64,000 nucleotides of DNA from Pyricularia pennisetigena (taxonomy: Eukaryota > Ascomycota > Sordariomycetes > Magnaporthales > Pyriculariaceae): positions 5,197,259-5,261,258 of the forward strand of contig NC_043742.1 in assembly GCF_004337985.1 (NCBI RefSeq), given 5' to 3'. Below, piece by piece: positions 12,110 to 24,973 of the stretch (position 1 is the stretch's first letter; each line of letters opens with the position of its first letter). Both the position numbers and the translations under genes were made by a program. The notes below the pieces were generated by a model. It saw only the letters and a program-made list of their open reading frames with translations. It was not told the DNA's origin and did no database searches.

Positions 12110-15000
12110 ATGCCCGTAAATTGGGCACGCAGTCTCACAAAATCATCTCCAGATCATCAAGCGGCAGCAGTAGGGTGGTACGAGTTGTTTCAGTTCTATA
12201 TACCCTTGACTCTGTTTCTTTAGTCGTCGTTCCCCCCTGTCATTTCGAATTTGGAACAACACTGAGCCCGCCCCATCACGGGTTTCGCTGCGCTTCCATC
12301 AACGACTATGCATGCATAGTCATTTTTTTTCATATATTATTATTATCGTGCATCAATTAAGATAAGACTAGAAAGAAGACTGACGTTGTCCCCACAGCCA
12401 AAGCTGCCGTGAGCAACACCTCAAATGTAAGTTTTTTTTTTTTTTTCTGTCGCCTTCCATTCACATCTTATATACACGCTTTGCAGCACGTCGTCCATTT
12501 GCTTATCAGTCCTTCATCCACAGGCGACAGAGCTACGCCAGTATGTGGTCGGTGCTCTAACACGGGGCGTGAATGCCGTAAAGGCTTCAAATTCCGTCTG
12601 ATCAAAGGTGTGTGTGCAACTAAAGAGGACTCCATGTTAGTTTTAACCAAGATATCTCAGAACGAGCTAACGCGATTGATTGCATCCAGCGTCTTTTTCA
12701 GACAACCAACCATGGATGTGCTCGCCCAGCCAGCGTTAGTTCAGACTTGTCCAAGTTTTAAGACGCATTTGTTCACCTTTCTGCCGCACCCTAATAACGT
12801 CGTGCTTGCTGACATTATATACCAAATTTCTTTTGCATCCAGTCACATATGTGGACGAGACGGAGCTCATAGGAAAGGGTTACAATGCCCAGACAGCCTC
12901 TGCATCTCAGCTGTTGTCCCAAGAGAGTTCACCATCCCAAGAAAGTGTCGAGGACGATACAACAAGTGACTGTCGTCCCTATCACTCAACTGCACATGGT
13001 TGGCCATCTACCATCTCCGCCCCCATAGCCAGTCATCAGCAATATGCTGCTACTGCTGCTGTGTCGCCATCGAACCTCGTCCATAGAGCTGATGCTTTTG
13101 GATCAGAGGTTTCACCCGTAGAATCCCGTCACTCATCATCAGATGGCGCAGATTCGCCATTCAACACCGTTGATGCTGGTTCGGATGGCAGGTCCATTGG
13201 TGGCGCGTCGCTCCAGCTCGCCGGCCTCTACCTCCCCGAGCCTGTCTGGCCGCTAAGTTCGGCATCAGAGGCCATGCTATTCCGGCATTTTACTCATAGC
13301 CTTGCTCCATGGGTATGTCATGCTGATTGGTTCTCTCTGTCAATCCTGTTCCTGTATGACTATTTACTCACAAACGAGAGCCAGCTCGATCTGTGTGATC
13401 CTCTTACTGTCTTCCAAACCGTCGTGCCGCGACGGGCAGGGACTTGTCCCGTGTTGCTCAATGCAATCTTTGCTCTTGCTGCTCGACATCTCAGTCACAC
13501 AAGTGGTTACGACCACTTTGCCGCAAACCGTTACCACGACATGTGCCTGAACTCGCTCATTCCACTACTGCAGCATGGTGTTGGCTTTTCAGACGAGAAT
13601 CTTTTCGCCGCAATCATCATTCTCCGGGTCCTGGAGGAAATGGAAGGTAGGGGCACCCTAGCCCTCGCGCAAGCATTAAAGCCGGATGGATGGTCTGTCA
13701 AAGAACCAAAGCTGACATGATTTGCATTGACGCAGTAAGAAACATGGGTGTCGACACTAAGGGCTACCTCCTCAGCATCCACAAGTTTGTTGGTCATGGC
13801 GATCGCTATATTGCACCCCGCAGCCTCTCCGCTGCAGCTTTCTGGGTTGGGCTCAGGCAGGAGATCTATAGCGCTGTCATGAACCATCAACCTGTCCGCA
13901 TCAACATAGAACTACCCATCGTTGACAGGTCCTTGGAGCCTACAGATGACGACGCCACCTGGGCCAACCGTGCAGTGACGCACTGCGCCGACGTGCTGAA
14001 CTTTTGCTTCAGCCAAGACTACGATGTTTTCCCCAGCCCCGGATCCGGAAGCGGCGACAACGCCACAGGGACGAATAGTGGCACGTTGTCAACGGCTGAG
14101 AGATGGCGCCGGTTGAGCGACTGGGGGCGGGCTTGGAAGATGTCTCTGCCCAAGTCCTTTGTGCCAATATTGGACAAGAAACGGTCTGAAAAGGAAGCGT
14201 TCCCCGAGGTCTGGTACCAGACATCGTGTCAAAGTATGTGATGGTCCCTCAGTTTCTACGTTGTCGAAACGCAACATGGAAACTTGTGTTGTGTTACAAC
14301 AAAAGCCAGTCTGCTGACCTCTAATTTTATGCGTAATTTGCAGTCATTGGAGTTCAGCACCACATTTTAGCCGAGCTTTTCCTCACCAGGTTCGACCCAA
14401 AGATTCCCCGAATAGGAGGACAGAGAAAGTCAGCAACACAGCGCATGACGGTAAAAACTCCCGAAGCTCTCATCCCACAAACACTCCACCATCCCCCCCC
14501 TCTTTCGACCTCCACTCTCCACACACTTTGCCCTGGACTCGGTAGTATACGTTACATACTTCCTTACTGTGGGGTAGGTCATACTTGGCTAACTATTATC
14601 CGATTGTGGAATCAACAACTGCACAGCAGCACATTCAGCACCTGGTCCGTCGTTTATGCGGCATTGGCCTTCACAACGAATGGTCGCCACCAGCACTCTT
14701 CACTGCTTGCATGGGGGTAGCAGCCTGTGAGATTTGATCTTGGATCCGATTACCCCCGCCGATATATGAGCGGCGGGTCGTCGATGTTTGGTGATGACTA
14801 GCTAACATTTCTGTGGGGATTGTATTACAGTCGGTGACCGCTTCGAGAACAAAAGAGACCAGGATGCTCTTCTGGAGATACTTGCCCGTACTTCACGAGA
14901 CCATGCGCGGCCGACTGAAGCCGTGCAGAAACAGATGATGCAGTCGTGGGGATGGATTGCAGACGACAACAACCATGGCGATGAAAACGATAACGACTGA
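12110..15000 (+). CDS. Zn(II)2Cys6 transcription factor, nine exons
   Basis: Exons: 12110-12177, 12398-12426, 12524-12607, 12702-12734, 12843-13646, 13736-14233, 14344-14450, 14627-14726, 14831-15000; 630 residues. All junctions agree in phase. The zinc cluster is complete only after splicing: Cys at 23, 26, 33, 40, 43 and 50 (spacing 2-6-6-2-6), spread over exons 1-3. Downstream are a DNQPWM segment (33-nt exon 4), the TYVDET motif, a Ser-rich linker, and a C-terminal helical domain of the fungal-specific transcription factor type (AAFWVGLRQEIYSAVMNHQP). Later come LCGIGLHNEWSPPALFTACM and a terminal GDRF block. The family (Arca-like regulators, PF11951-type) is nuclear and sequence-specific; targets are unknown. 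A CTAAC branch site near 14589 supports exon 8. The start MPVNWARS is the first in-frame ATG and makes a sensible N-terminus. Confidence 0.88.
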
Positions 15001-16144
15001 GTAGGAGGTGACGAATGGGCGTCTGGAATGCAACATCTGCAACAATGCCCAGATACAACCGACGGGTAATTAATTACCCTTTATTTGCGCCTTTGGCTCT
15101 CAGATTACCGGCCACGCATGCTTTTCGACCCGGCATGGTAGACTCAACGGATTTTAAGCACCAGGTCGAGGACCTAGAGAACTACTACCTGCCTAGACCA
15201 GACTCGTTTACAACAACAAGTGGGGTCATGAAAGAGAGCAATCGTACCGCACGATAAAACACGATGGGAATGAGAAGATGGGGTAATCGAACGGAGCAAG
15301 CAAAACAAAGAAAGGAGAGGGGAAAAAAAAATAAAAGTATGGGCACATGAGCCTATGGAAAAGACCCCATTTGCCACAAGCAGTATTTTGCTTTGCAATG
15401 CTCTCTCCATGATTGTTGGGCCAAGGGATCACACGCCAGAACTCATTTCGTCTTTAGCCAGGAGGACCCCTTCCTTTCCTTGCAGCCCGCGTTTTTACTA
15501 TACAAAGCACGACCCACCTTAAAAGATGTCATGGGGATGTCTCTCGGGTGCTTACGTAACAACGGCGTCTCGGAAATTTTAACCACTTCTGTCGCGGTCA
15601 GTGGGATTGGCCCAAAACGGCTCGAATCAGCGACGTTTTGATCTCCACCCAACGAATCCCAAAATCTTGACTAACACCACAAAACTCATCAGCCCAGGAT
15701 TTTATCTCGACAATCCTAGTATAGGGTGAAAACCTGCAGGGCAGCGGCGGAGGCAAAACCAGACACAACCCAACCTTAGTGGTTGTATCGCATCGTCGCA
15801 GTATGCGGCGTCTCCAGAAAAAAAAAAGGAGTCTGTCATTTATGGAGAAAACTGGCAAAAAGAAGGAAAAAAAACCTCAACTTGTCCGGCGGCCGAGTTC
15901 CCTGCAAAGTACACTAGACCTAGCTGATGGTATAAATAGCGCCTATCCACGACCTGTCAGGTCGTCAGGGTGCAGAACAAAGGTGGCATTCATCTGATCT
16001 TTTCAGCTTTGTCTTACAAGCCCAGACTGCTTTCTACGTTTGCTACCAAGTTCACTGATTTTTGCAGGGGTTTAGTACTGCCTGCTCTCACAAGTCCGCA
16101 CACTACAAAATCTCAGACTAGTTTCTAGTGTACATCTAGCTACC

Positions 16145-16175
<31 letters not shown>

Positions 16176-16279
16176 GCGACCGGTCTAGCAAAAGTCGCTC
16201 GTCTCAGCTCCGAGACAACAGCGTCCTGAGACCTCGTCAAATACCATTTTTATATCGCTTCACTACCACATTCCCAGAC
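15001..16279. other. Intergenic, upstream of inositol oxygenase
   Basis: No gene is supported. The distal half carries a TATA-like box (15931) and a 28-base T run (16148-16175) in the likely leader of the inositol oxygenase gene. Confidence 0.4.
15931..15938 (+). promoter_or_regulatory. TATA-like box upstream of MIOX
   Basis: TATAAATA, a full TATA consensus, lies about 340 bases before the inositol oxygenase ATG. The distance is plausible for a fungal promoter with a long leader; a transcript start is not shown. Confidence 0.4.
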
Positions 16280-17350
16280 ATGGCCCCATCCGCCATTTAC
16301 GAGGACGCTCCCGTCAGGGACGGCACAGCTCTGGAAGAGATGTCGGACAAGATCGATGCGGTCAACGTTCTCAAGGCCAAGCAGGCCGGCGCGCCCGTTC
16401 CAGAGGAGCAGGTCTTTGACAGCGAATCCAAGTTCGACGCGGAAAAGGACAAGACCGTGTTCCGGCAGTACGAGGATGCTTGCGACCGGGTCAAGAACTT
16501 TTACCTGGAGCAGCACGAGAAGCAGACGGTGGCATATAACCTGAAGGCGCGGGCGCATTTCCACTCGGCGTCGCGTAAGCGCATGGAGATGACGGTCTGG
16601 GAGGCCATGGAGAAACTCAACACCCTCATCGACGAGTCAGACCCGGACACGTCGCTGTCGCAGATCCAGCACCTGCTGCAGTCGGCCGAGGCCATCCGCC
16701 GTGACGGCAAGCCGCGCTGGATGCAGCTGACGGGCCTGATCCACGACCTGGGCAAGCTGCTCTTCTTTGACGGCGCCGAGGGCCAGTGGGACGTTGTCGG
16801 TGACACGTTCCCCGTCGGCTGCGCCTTTGACGACCGCATCATCTACCCTGGCACCTTTGCCAACAACCCAGACAAGGACCACCCCATCTACGGCACCAAG
16901 CTGGGCATCTACGAGGAAGGCTGCGGCATGGACAACATCATGCTGTCGTGGGGCCACGACGAATACCTCTACCACGTCGTCAAGGACCAGAGCACGCTGC
17001 CCGACGAGGCCCTCGCCATGATTCGCTACCATTCCTTCTACCCCTGGCACAAGGAGAACGCATACCGCCACTTCATGTGCGAAAAGGACCACGCCATGCT
17101 CGAGGCTGTCAGGGCCTTTAACCCATACGACCTGTACAGCAAGAGCGACGACGTGCCCAGCGTCGAAGAGCTCAAGGTATGTTGGACTAAATTCCCCTTT
17201 TGGCGGCATTTTGCTTTCAGCTGTAGTATTTGCGTGTATGTCTCCGGTCAGATAATCAAAGAATCCCGGCTAACCTGACCCCTCTCTGTGCAGCCTTACT
17301 ACCTCGAGCTCATTGATGAGTACTTCCCCAACAAGGTCGTCAAGTGGTAG
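16280..17350 (+). CDS. MIOX: myo-Inositol oxygenase
   Basis: Two exons, 16280-17176 and 17294-17350, give 317 residues. The enzyme cleaves myo-inositol with O2 to D-glucuronate (EC 1.13.99.1) using a di-iron centre in the cytosol. All six predicted iron ligands are present with the spacing of the mammalian enzyme: His131 (before LLQSAEAIR), His155-Asp156 (GLIHDLGK), His226 (SWGHDEY), His251 (RYHSFYPW) and Asp284 (NPYDLYSK). The last exon adds only PYYLELIDEYFPNKVVKW, the conserved C-terminus, so the intron is certain. The protein should be active. It lies 1.3 kb downstream of the Zn2Cys6 regulator and on the same strand, which together with the sugar permease suggests, but does not prove, a shared catabolic role. 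Confidence 0.96.
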
Positions 17351-17462
17351 ACGGCAAAAAAGAAAAAAAAAAAAAAGAAAAAAAAAATCATTCATGATGG
17401 GTCCCAGTCCCACCAAGGGGTTCTTTGTGTTTCTACTTTATTTCCATGTTCAGGACTAGGGG

Positions 17463-17492
17463 TTTTCTTTCTTTCTTTCTTTCTTTCTTTCT
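17463..17492. repeat. (TTTC)n microsatellite
   Basis: About seven copies of a TTTC tetranucleotide just after the MIOX stop, probably in its 3' UTR. Confidence 0.9.
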
Positions 17493-17586
17493 CTTCCACG
17501 TTCCATTGGTACCCATCATAGAACCAGGCATATCAGCATGTTGGCCTTTTTTTTTTTGCTACGAAAGGTTAGCCTTTGCTCTTTTT

Positions 17587-17588
<2 letters not shown>

Positions 17589-17626
<38 letters not shown>
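17589..17626. repeat. (GT)19 microsatellite
   Basis: Nineteen uninterrupted GT units. The Val/Cys-rich open frame across it is an artefact of the repeat. Confidence 0.95.
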
Positions 17627-17629
<3 letters not shown>

Positions 17630-18104
17630 GGGAACAAAAGATTCACTGCCAGTTGTTAGCGTTCGTTTTGCGCATATTACAGCAAGCAAACAAGTGGCCT
17701 TTTCCAGCCATGTGAATTAGAATATATATCGCCATTACTTTGGTTGAAAAACGATCAAAACGTCTACCCGTCTTGAAAAGATGCTATTGCTTCACAGACG
17801 TTGCTCTTATCACTGTCAAATGTAGTCAACATTCATCAGCATGTGTATCCATGTTGATTTACAACCATGCCTTCTTGGGTTTGTTTCCCTCAAAACGCTC
17901 AGCGTCCCAGCTCCTTGGCAAAGTAACATGTCTATCATAAACTGACAAGAGCAAACAAGTTAGTTGGCCCACAGGCTTTCTCCCCGCAGTCTTTTTCTTC
18001 TTTTGTATTCTACTATCTTTTTCTTTGGACTTTTAGATTTCATCTGATAAATCTTTCCCAACTAAAGATTACGCGGCAGAAGAGATGAAAAAAAAAAAAA
18101 ATAG

Positions 18105-20457
18105 CTACAACTCGTCATGCTCCTCCACGTCCTCAATCTTGCGCTTCTGGTCTCGCTTCAGTGGCCTGAGCCAGTCCTCCATACCAGGCGGCCAATACAC
18201 CCGGCCTTCGGGACCTCCCATGTTTAAATCATCCAAATCTATCGCAGGCAGAATCGTAGGATCATCATACCCCAGCCCCTCGGGTACATATTTATCGGGA
18301 TCTGTGATGTCGTCTACAAGCTCAACCTTGACATGACCATCATCTTCCTCCACCTTCTTTTTCTTGCCCGGACGTCCATTCTTTCCCTTTGACATTTTGG
18401 ATGCGGTTGGCGGAGGTCTTGGCTCGTCTGCACGCTCGTTAGGAATGATGCTATGGATGCGCTCATATCCAGGGAGCTTAAAGTTCCGCATAAGTTCGAA
18501 CACGGCCTGCTCCTTGTCCTTGGCCTCGATCATCAGATCTGTATCCGGCGGGCAGGGAGGTAGAGTTGCCACCCGAGGACTGTGCTTGCGCCGGTCCCGC
18601 GGTGTCACGGCGCCCGCGCAGGGCTCGCTGTAGTGCATCTTCATCTTGATGTTCTTACGGTCCCAAGTCGCTCGTATTCGAGGGAAAAGGGGTACTATAT
18701 CGGCTGTACCTTCCCGCACCTTCTCGGAATCAAAGACGATATTGTGATGGTGGAAGTCGAGGACCAATGGGATATTGAGCTCTTCGCATATCGGAAGAAG
18801 ATCGTGAACCGACCAGGAAACATCGTCGTTCTCAAGCACCAGTCGACGCTTTATTGAATCTGACAAACGCGTCGTATAGTTGTGGCGGAAGCGGTCGAGG
18901 GTGGCTGCTTTGTCCCCATAAACGCCACCCATGTGTAAAATCATGACCGCATCGCGATCCTGTTGCTCAGGCAGCTCGAGCAGTGTAAGCATCTCATCGT
19001 GATATTCCAGATCCCGGACTGATGCAGTGATGACCTCGGCACGAGGAGATCCAAGCTGTGTGAACTATGCAGTGTGTTTCCAGGTCAGTTTATGTAACCC
19101 CAGCTTCAAGGACAGATATATCAGGGATTATTAGGGCCTCCCGAAGCATCATACCTGGCCAGGATGGGTGGTGAGCCGGTGGCCATACTTGGCCGCAGTC
19201 TTTCCAGCCTCAGCAAGCACCTCCGAAGCAAATGGAGCAAGCTTATAGCCGTGCTCCTCGTGACTGGCAAATGGAAACATTTCAGAACTGAGACGCATAA
19301 AACGGATCCCGTAGCGTTCATTCCAGCGTATCATTTTGTCAATGTCCCGTGCGTTTGCCAAACCGAGCTTCTGCACGAATTCCTGACCTCTTTTCCTGTC
19401 TGGCATTTGCGACTTGTCTGGGCGGTTCTTGTTGGGATGCTCGGGCTGAGTAGGGTCAGCAAGAGGGTAGCGGTGATCTATGATGGAGGACATGCGACAG
19501 GTGCGCGAGCTAAAAACTGGAGGTTTTGCTGAGCGTAGATAAGTATTGAGACATGCCTGTTGGATGTAAATAGATTTCATATGCTTGTTGTCAGGGCTTT
19601 TTTTTCTTTTCTTTTCTTTTATTGTGCAGAAACTGCGAATCATTTCTGTCCGGCTAGCGACTCAAGCAAGAGACGGACGGGCTACAACTTACGTATCCTA
19701 ATCGACCCGTCCATGGTAGTGGCAGGTAGTCGCTATCAACAGCAGGCGGTCTGGCCGCACCCCGTTCAGCCTCTGCCAGCGTCTGATCTACGCTCTCGGC
19801 GACTTTGGGTTCTCGTTGGCTTGCTTTCCTAGGGGTTGGCTTTTTGAAAGCAGGTTTGCCATTTTCTATGGGCAAATCTCTCTTTGCAGTAGGAACCCGC
19901 GGCGCATCGGGATCTATGAGTTCGTGTTTTTCCACAGGTGCTGTTGGTGGTGGCGTGTTGAGATCCCCTATGCATCGCGTCGGGCGCGACTTTTGCGCCG
20001 CTGATACGTGAGTGCCTGCGTCCAAAGAATCAACGCTCTTCTCCACCTTGAGCTGCTGCTTCTTTAGGTTGCGCTGAAGTCGTCTTTCCAGCCGCGACAA
20101 GCACTGAATGGCACTCCCAACACCCTTTGCACGCTGGTCGTTGACCCCGTCCGGGTAGAACTCCGAAGTTGAATTCGACTCGGCATCGCTGCTCACGTCG
20201 TCGCTCTGGTTCTGCGGTGTAGCGTCGGAGCTTTTGGGGGCCATCTTGCGACCTTTGGGTCTCTTGGTTTGGGGTGCTGCAGCCTTGGATTTGTGGCCGG
20301 TAGCATTTGAAGACTGGGGTTCCATCATGGCAATGAGGCGCCGAGACGATCGCCTAAGGTCGATATCACCAGTCGAAGGCTCTTCCGTAGTGAAATTTAT
20401 GATGTTATCGTCATCGATCCCGTCCTGCTTTTTCCTACGAGGCATCCTGGACGACAT
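18105..20457 (-). CDS. UVE1: UV damage endonuclease (UVDE)
   Basis: Three exons read leftwards: 20457-19693, 19556-19155 and 19064-18105; 708 residues from the first in-frame ATG. The enzyme nicks DNA 5' to UV photoproducts and abasic or distorted sites, starting alternative excision repair. The catalytic TIM-barrel starts at the exon 1/2 join (LGY-ACLNTYLR) and includes SSEMFPFASH, THPGQ-FTQLGSP, ILHMGG (His433), LENDD (Glu468) and LDFHHHN (Asp493, His496), the likely metal ligands. The N-terminal ~240 residues are basic, low-complexity and poorly conserved, with nuclear-signal-like clusters. The C-terminus is charged and Lys-rich. The frame stays open about 200 bases upstream of the ATG with an Arg-rich, presequence-like translation but no ATG, so a longer spliced isoform is possible. 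Confidence 0.93.
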
Positions 20458-21344
20458 GCGTCTTTGACCAAAACGGTGGGCTGGACGCCAGCCACTCGAT
20501 GCTGCAGCAACAGCGGACAAGTTTCTCCGCAGGATTTTATAGCAAAATTTCCCAGCAAGGCAGTTTCCTAAAAGGTTCGCCACAGCTGCAGATTGGCGAC
20601 GAAGGCCAGAGAAACTGAAGCTGCTCTTTTCCCCAGACTCGGCGTATACCAAATTAAGGAGATAAGAAAGCTATAAGTGATCAGCCACAGTACCCTGGTA
20701 GGGACCCTAGGTGAGGTAGCTATGTAGCCGCCCGTCTGCTGTGGCGACGTGTAGGTAGTGGATACAGAAAATGGAAATCCCTTGGTCTTGTTTTTGTGGA
20801 TGGAAAAGGTTGGCGGAATTGGTTCCTCTAGAACGGATCGCAGCTCCGACAGTGGTAAAGACTGAATTCAACAATGAGAATGTGGGTGGTGTTTTGCCGC
20901 ATGTCAAGATGGACCAACCAGGTGAGTGAGTGACGCAGATCTAATTCAGAGGAAACGGATCTGCTGCTTTAAGCCCGGACCTTTGGTGTTGGTGCAGAGT
21001 ACCGTTTATGGAATTTCAAGGGCGTCATTGACTTGATCGGCGCGGTGGATATGGTCAGCCAGCAATTTGATGGGCCGCTGTGGTCAAGTGTCGACTTGTC
21101 CAGCCACTTACTGACCGACCAGGTATCGCCGCCACAGATAAATCCTTTATTTTGTAAGTTCGGGTAAATACGGCAGTTGTTGCCAAATAAATGTGCCTGC
21201 CTACCTTTATTCCAGAAGGAACTCCATTTAGGTAGGTAGGTAGGCAGGCAGTCGGACACAACTTTGGACAGACCTAGCCAGCATATCCACCTTTGATTCC
21301 AATCAACTCAGAGCATTTAAATATCGAATCGGTGAGTCTGGCTT

Positions 21345-21374
21345 GGCCTGGCCTGGCCTGGCCTGGCCCGGCCC
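21345..21374. repeat. Pentanucleotide (GGCCT)n tandem repeat
   Basis: Five to six copies of GGCCT with the last ones degenerate (GGCCC). A GC-rich patch in otherwise balanced intergenic DNA. Confidence 0.85.
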
Positions 21375-24300
21375 TGGGGACACCAGGCGTCATAACTCAT
21401 TGTGATTATTGACTGCGAATATCCGTACCATGTGTTCGTACATGGCTCGAAAGCTGTCAATCGAGATTGTTGTGGTGTGGTTACGTTCGGCGTATCTCGA
21501 TTCCACAGCCAAGGGGAGATTGACAGATGAGATCATTTACGATCGATCGACATGGAAAAGTGGGACAAACTAAGCCTAGATGGGCAGGAGTGCCTGCTGT
21601 ATAACAGCAATGGATATGCATCTTTTTAGCCCCGTTGTAAAGTGCATCCCTACCTCTTGCCTCGTACCTATTTGCTGTATAGTACAGATTCCTTTGGAGC
21701 CTGAGGCTCGACAACTTGAGGAACCCATTCAGCATATATCAAAATTTCCAAGGAATTTTGTAGTCACATGCTCAGTTGTGTGTGTGTGTGTTTTTCTTTT
21801 TTTTTTTTTTTTCATCAGTTCGTCCCTGGGCGGGGCCCCACTCGGAACTATATCCTGTGATGCCTCCTCTATGACGTAAAAATCACTTGGAATTTGGAAT
21901 TGGATGCGTACCTGCGAATATCGGTATTAAGAGCATTCACCCCAGTGATGATTATTTGCAATTATATCGTTTGTAGTAGAAACTGGCCTGGACGAACATA
22001 CAGAGTTATTCCGAGGGGAAGAGGAGGTCAAAAAAAAAAAAAAAAAAAAAAGGGCAATTGGAAATCCAAAATGGGCCTTACTCTGTCATGTCTTGCATGT
22101 GTACCTGAACCTACGAGGTCGCTAAACCCCCCGATTGGTGCCTATATATCTGATACGTACACCTTATTCCGAGTGTATATAGGAAGCCCAGTCCATGTTC
22201 TTCTTAGCAATGGCCGTAGAGGGTCTAACCTGGAAGAAGAAAAAAAAAAAAGATCTGTAGCAAATTCGTGCGGCACAACAGGACCTCTAGAGCCAGGATT
22301 CTCGCTATCGCCTTGACGAAACGCGAAACAAGTATTCATTTGTTGGTTGGATTTGCATGCAGTAAACGAAATGACAGTTTGTTCCATCATGTTTGAATCC
22401 GGTATCATACCCTCCAGATGCACGATGCAGGCAGGTATTTTATTTTCGGGACAAGGAAGAAACAAACAATATGAAAAGAAGGGTGCATCAAAAAATTTGA
22501 CAAGAACCTCGGCTTATGTGCACAACAGAAAAGCCCAAGTGTGCCAGACTTGAGTCGGCAGTTCAGCCGAGTTTCGAATGACAGCATTTCCCGCCCGTAC
22601 AGATGAACTCGGGGTAGGTTATGAGAGGGCAGGCAGGCTGGCACACTTGACAGTACTGTATCTACAGTATGGTGGGAAGGAATACCGATGCATCCAATCT
22701 CCAGCCCGGATCTAATCCGCAATTGGTAGAAATTCATAATGTAGATTCAGGGGTAGCCGGCGCCACTTGGCTAGTTGTATAGTCTTGGTCTAGTCTAGTC
22801 CGATCCTACCTTTCAGATCCTTAGACTGTCAAGGCTGTGTGGATTGCATGTTGTTAACATTGGTATTGGTGACTTGACATTCGCGGACTAGGAGATGTAA
22901 GTTTGCACTCGACAAGTAGCGTGTGCAACTCAACGAGCAAAGTCTTGTTTTGATTGGTTTCCGTCAATTTGTTTACCTTTGACTTGCGCGGGTTAGTTAG
23001 TACAAGATATTCAGATCTGCAGTGGAGTTGGGCGTACAGTAGTATATAGTACCTACCGTAGGTAGGAACCAGCGCAGTACCCAAGACTAACTTGGTATTG
23101 GACCTACTGTAGTATCCTTATGCAAAATTCAAGAGAATTGAAAGCAAAAAGCATGACATCTAACCTTTTCAACTCACTCACCTTGAATATTGTCTCATGT
23201 TGGGCTCTTCTCGCAAGCCTGCTCGTTTCTACCCGTCCCGTTCCACGATTCTTCTCGGTCCGAAAATGGCCCCCCCACAAACTCAAAAAAATAGTGTTTG
23301 GTTTTGGGGGTGGGACATCCGTCCGGAACACCATCCATCTCCAGCTACCCGCCGGGAATCCTTGTGATTAGAATGTCGTACAGAACGCTGCTATGGTCCA
23401 TGTGTGAGGGCGGCCCTGGCACTGCGGGCTGCACAAGTGACGCCTGCTCTCGTCATGCGGTGAGACTTACATACGCGTCTAGGGACGCAAGACTAAGGTA
23501 CCCAGGTAAGTAATTCTTTTTTTCTCCTTGTTTTGTCGTAGTCTTGCGTATTCGGATCTTTGCCATTTCCCAACTATCCCATTTCTCGCAGATCAAGCTA
23601 AATGAGACGGAAAGAGAAAGGATCAGTGAATCATAATCTGTGGAGGATCGTCTCAAGGATGTTTGAAGAAGTCCCTTTGGTTTTGGTTAGCCCTTCCTAT
23701 ACGATGGAAATGAGAGAACCAGTGAGAGGGAGAAGGAAAACAAAGCAAAAAATAAAAATAAAAAATAAAAAAATAGAAAAAAGTCATTGATCCGCCAATT
23801 CGGCTCCATGGCCCCCCATCCGATCCTAATGAACAATTACCCTCCGAAAGGAGTTCGGGTGGCGGTAACTGTAAACCATCCCATTATCTTTCGTGTACAT
23901 CATTCTCAGAGGCACCATGCGTACTTGGGTAGGAGGCAACCAAGCACATTTTGTAAAACTCCTGCCGTACGATTCTAAGTCGGAATCCTGCCTGTCATCT
24001 GTCGTCAGCAAAGTAAAGTTGAGGAATTTGACAAACCCAAGGGAGCCGAACACCCCCATTACAGTGATGACTTGGGGGAATTTGCGTAGGCTTGCCTGGG
24101 ATTTAGTGAGCTAGTGGACTAGTGCCGGCTAGTAGTCTCAACTGTACCTTTCAACGTCCCATCCGGCTGGTGCCTTGCCTTACTCGTTATAGTAAGATTT
24201 GTTGTGATGCGTCATTCTAGCTACTATCTACTAAGTTTCAGAAAGGAAAAGAAAAAAAAAAGAAAAAAAATTTTCCACGGAAGGGCCTCCGAGAATAACC

Positions 24301-24961
24301 GGAGACAAATGAAGCATCCAGAGTGCCTTGTTGCTCTAAAGATCGACTATCTGGGTGCATTTTTGTTCTCTCTTCCCCGCCCCCCTGCATCTGCCAAGAA
24401 CAGCCGCTCGCAACCTTTTACAAAAATAGATGGTCTTTGCAGCATGCTGCTAACTATCATCAACAACTGGGCGCTAGTCCCCTGCCCAGCTCGCCCCCGC
24501 CTGGTAGCGCCGGTTCAAGGGGCCACGTCAAACAGAACGTTAATCATATGGACAAGCTGACGATGCCGTTAGACCTCCCGATGGCGTTTCCGTTCGATTC
24601 TCGTCAGAGGACTGTCGGTGCGTTTTAGCACAGCCCACCAAAGCCCACGCATCGAACACACACACACACATATTCGATGGGGGTGTACGTACCCTAACTC
24701 TCGCTGTTTCTGTTTCGCCGTCCCAGATTGAGTGTAGAGGGGAGGTTTGTTTGTTCAGACGAAGATCCTCGCTCGGGGTCCATCCTTGCTTTGCGTCACT
24801 ATGTTCCTGAAAAAAAAGCATAGTGCTGTGACGGGGAGGGAGACGAGTGCGTTTGCTGCATGCACGTACTCGTCGTAACTTCACTCCCCCGGCAGTGGCT
24901 AGACAACCTAAGATAGTCAGTCTGACGGGACTAGACTCCTCCGGGTTACAAGTGGCTGAAA

Positions 24962-24973
24962 TATCTATATATG
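24962..24973 (+). promoter_or_regulatory. TATA-like element upstream of the HsbA-like gene
   Basis: A TATCTATATATG stretch about 200 bases before the ATG at 25170. It fits a TATA box for an abundantly expressed wall protein, but is judged on sequence alone. Confidence 0.3.

Larger units (their letters stand above)
17351..18104. other. Convergent intergenic region with microsatellites
   Basis: Spacer between the 3' ends of MIOX (plus) and UVE1 (minus). It contains a (TTTC)n run and a (GT)n run, listed separately, and no supported gene. Confidence 0.45.

Noticed and set aside
17425..17720. Val/Cys-repeat small proteins
   Set aside because: They are the translation of the (GT)n microsatellite.
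20707..20907. Small minus-strand frame as first exon of UVE1
   Set aside because: No donor was found that joins in phase to the UVE1 frame; kept only as a possibility for cDNA mapping.
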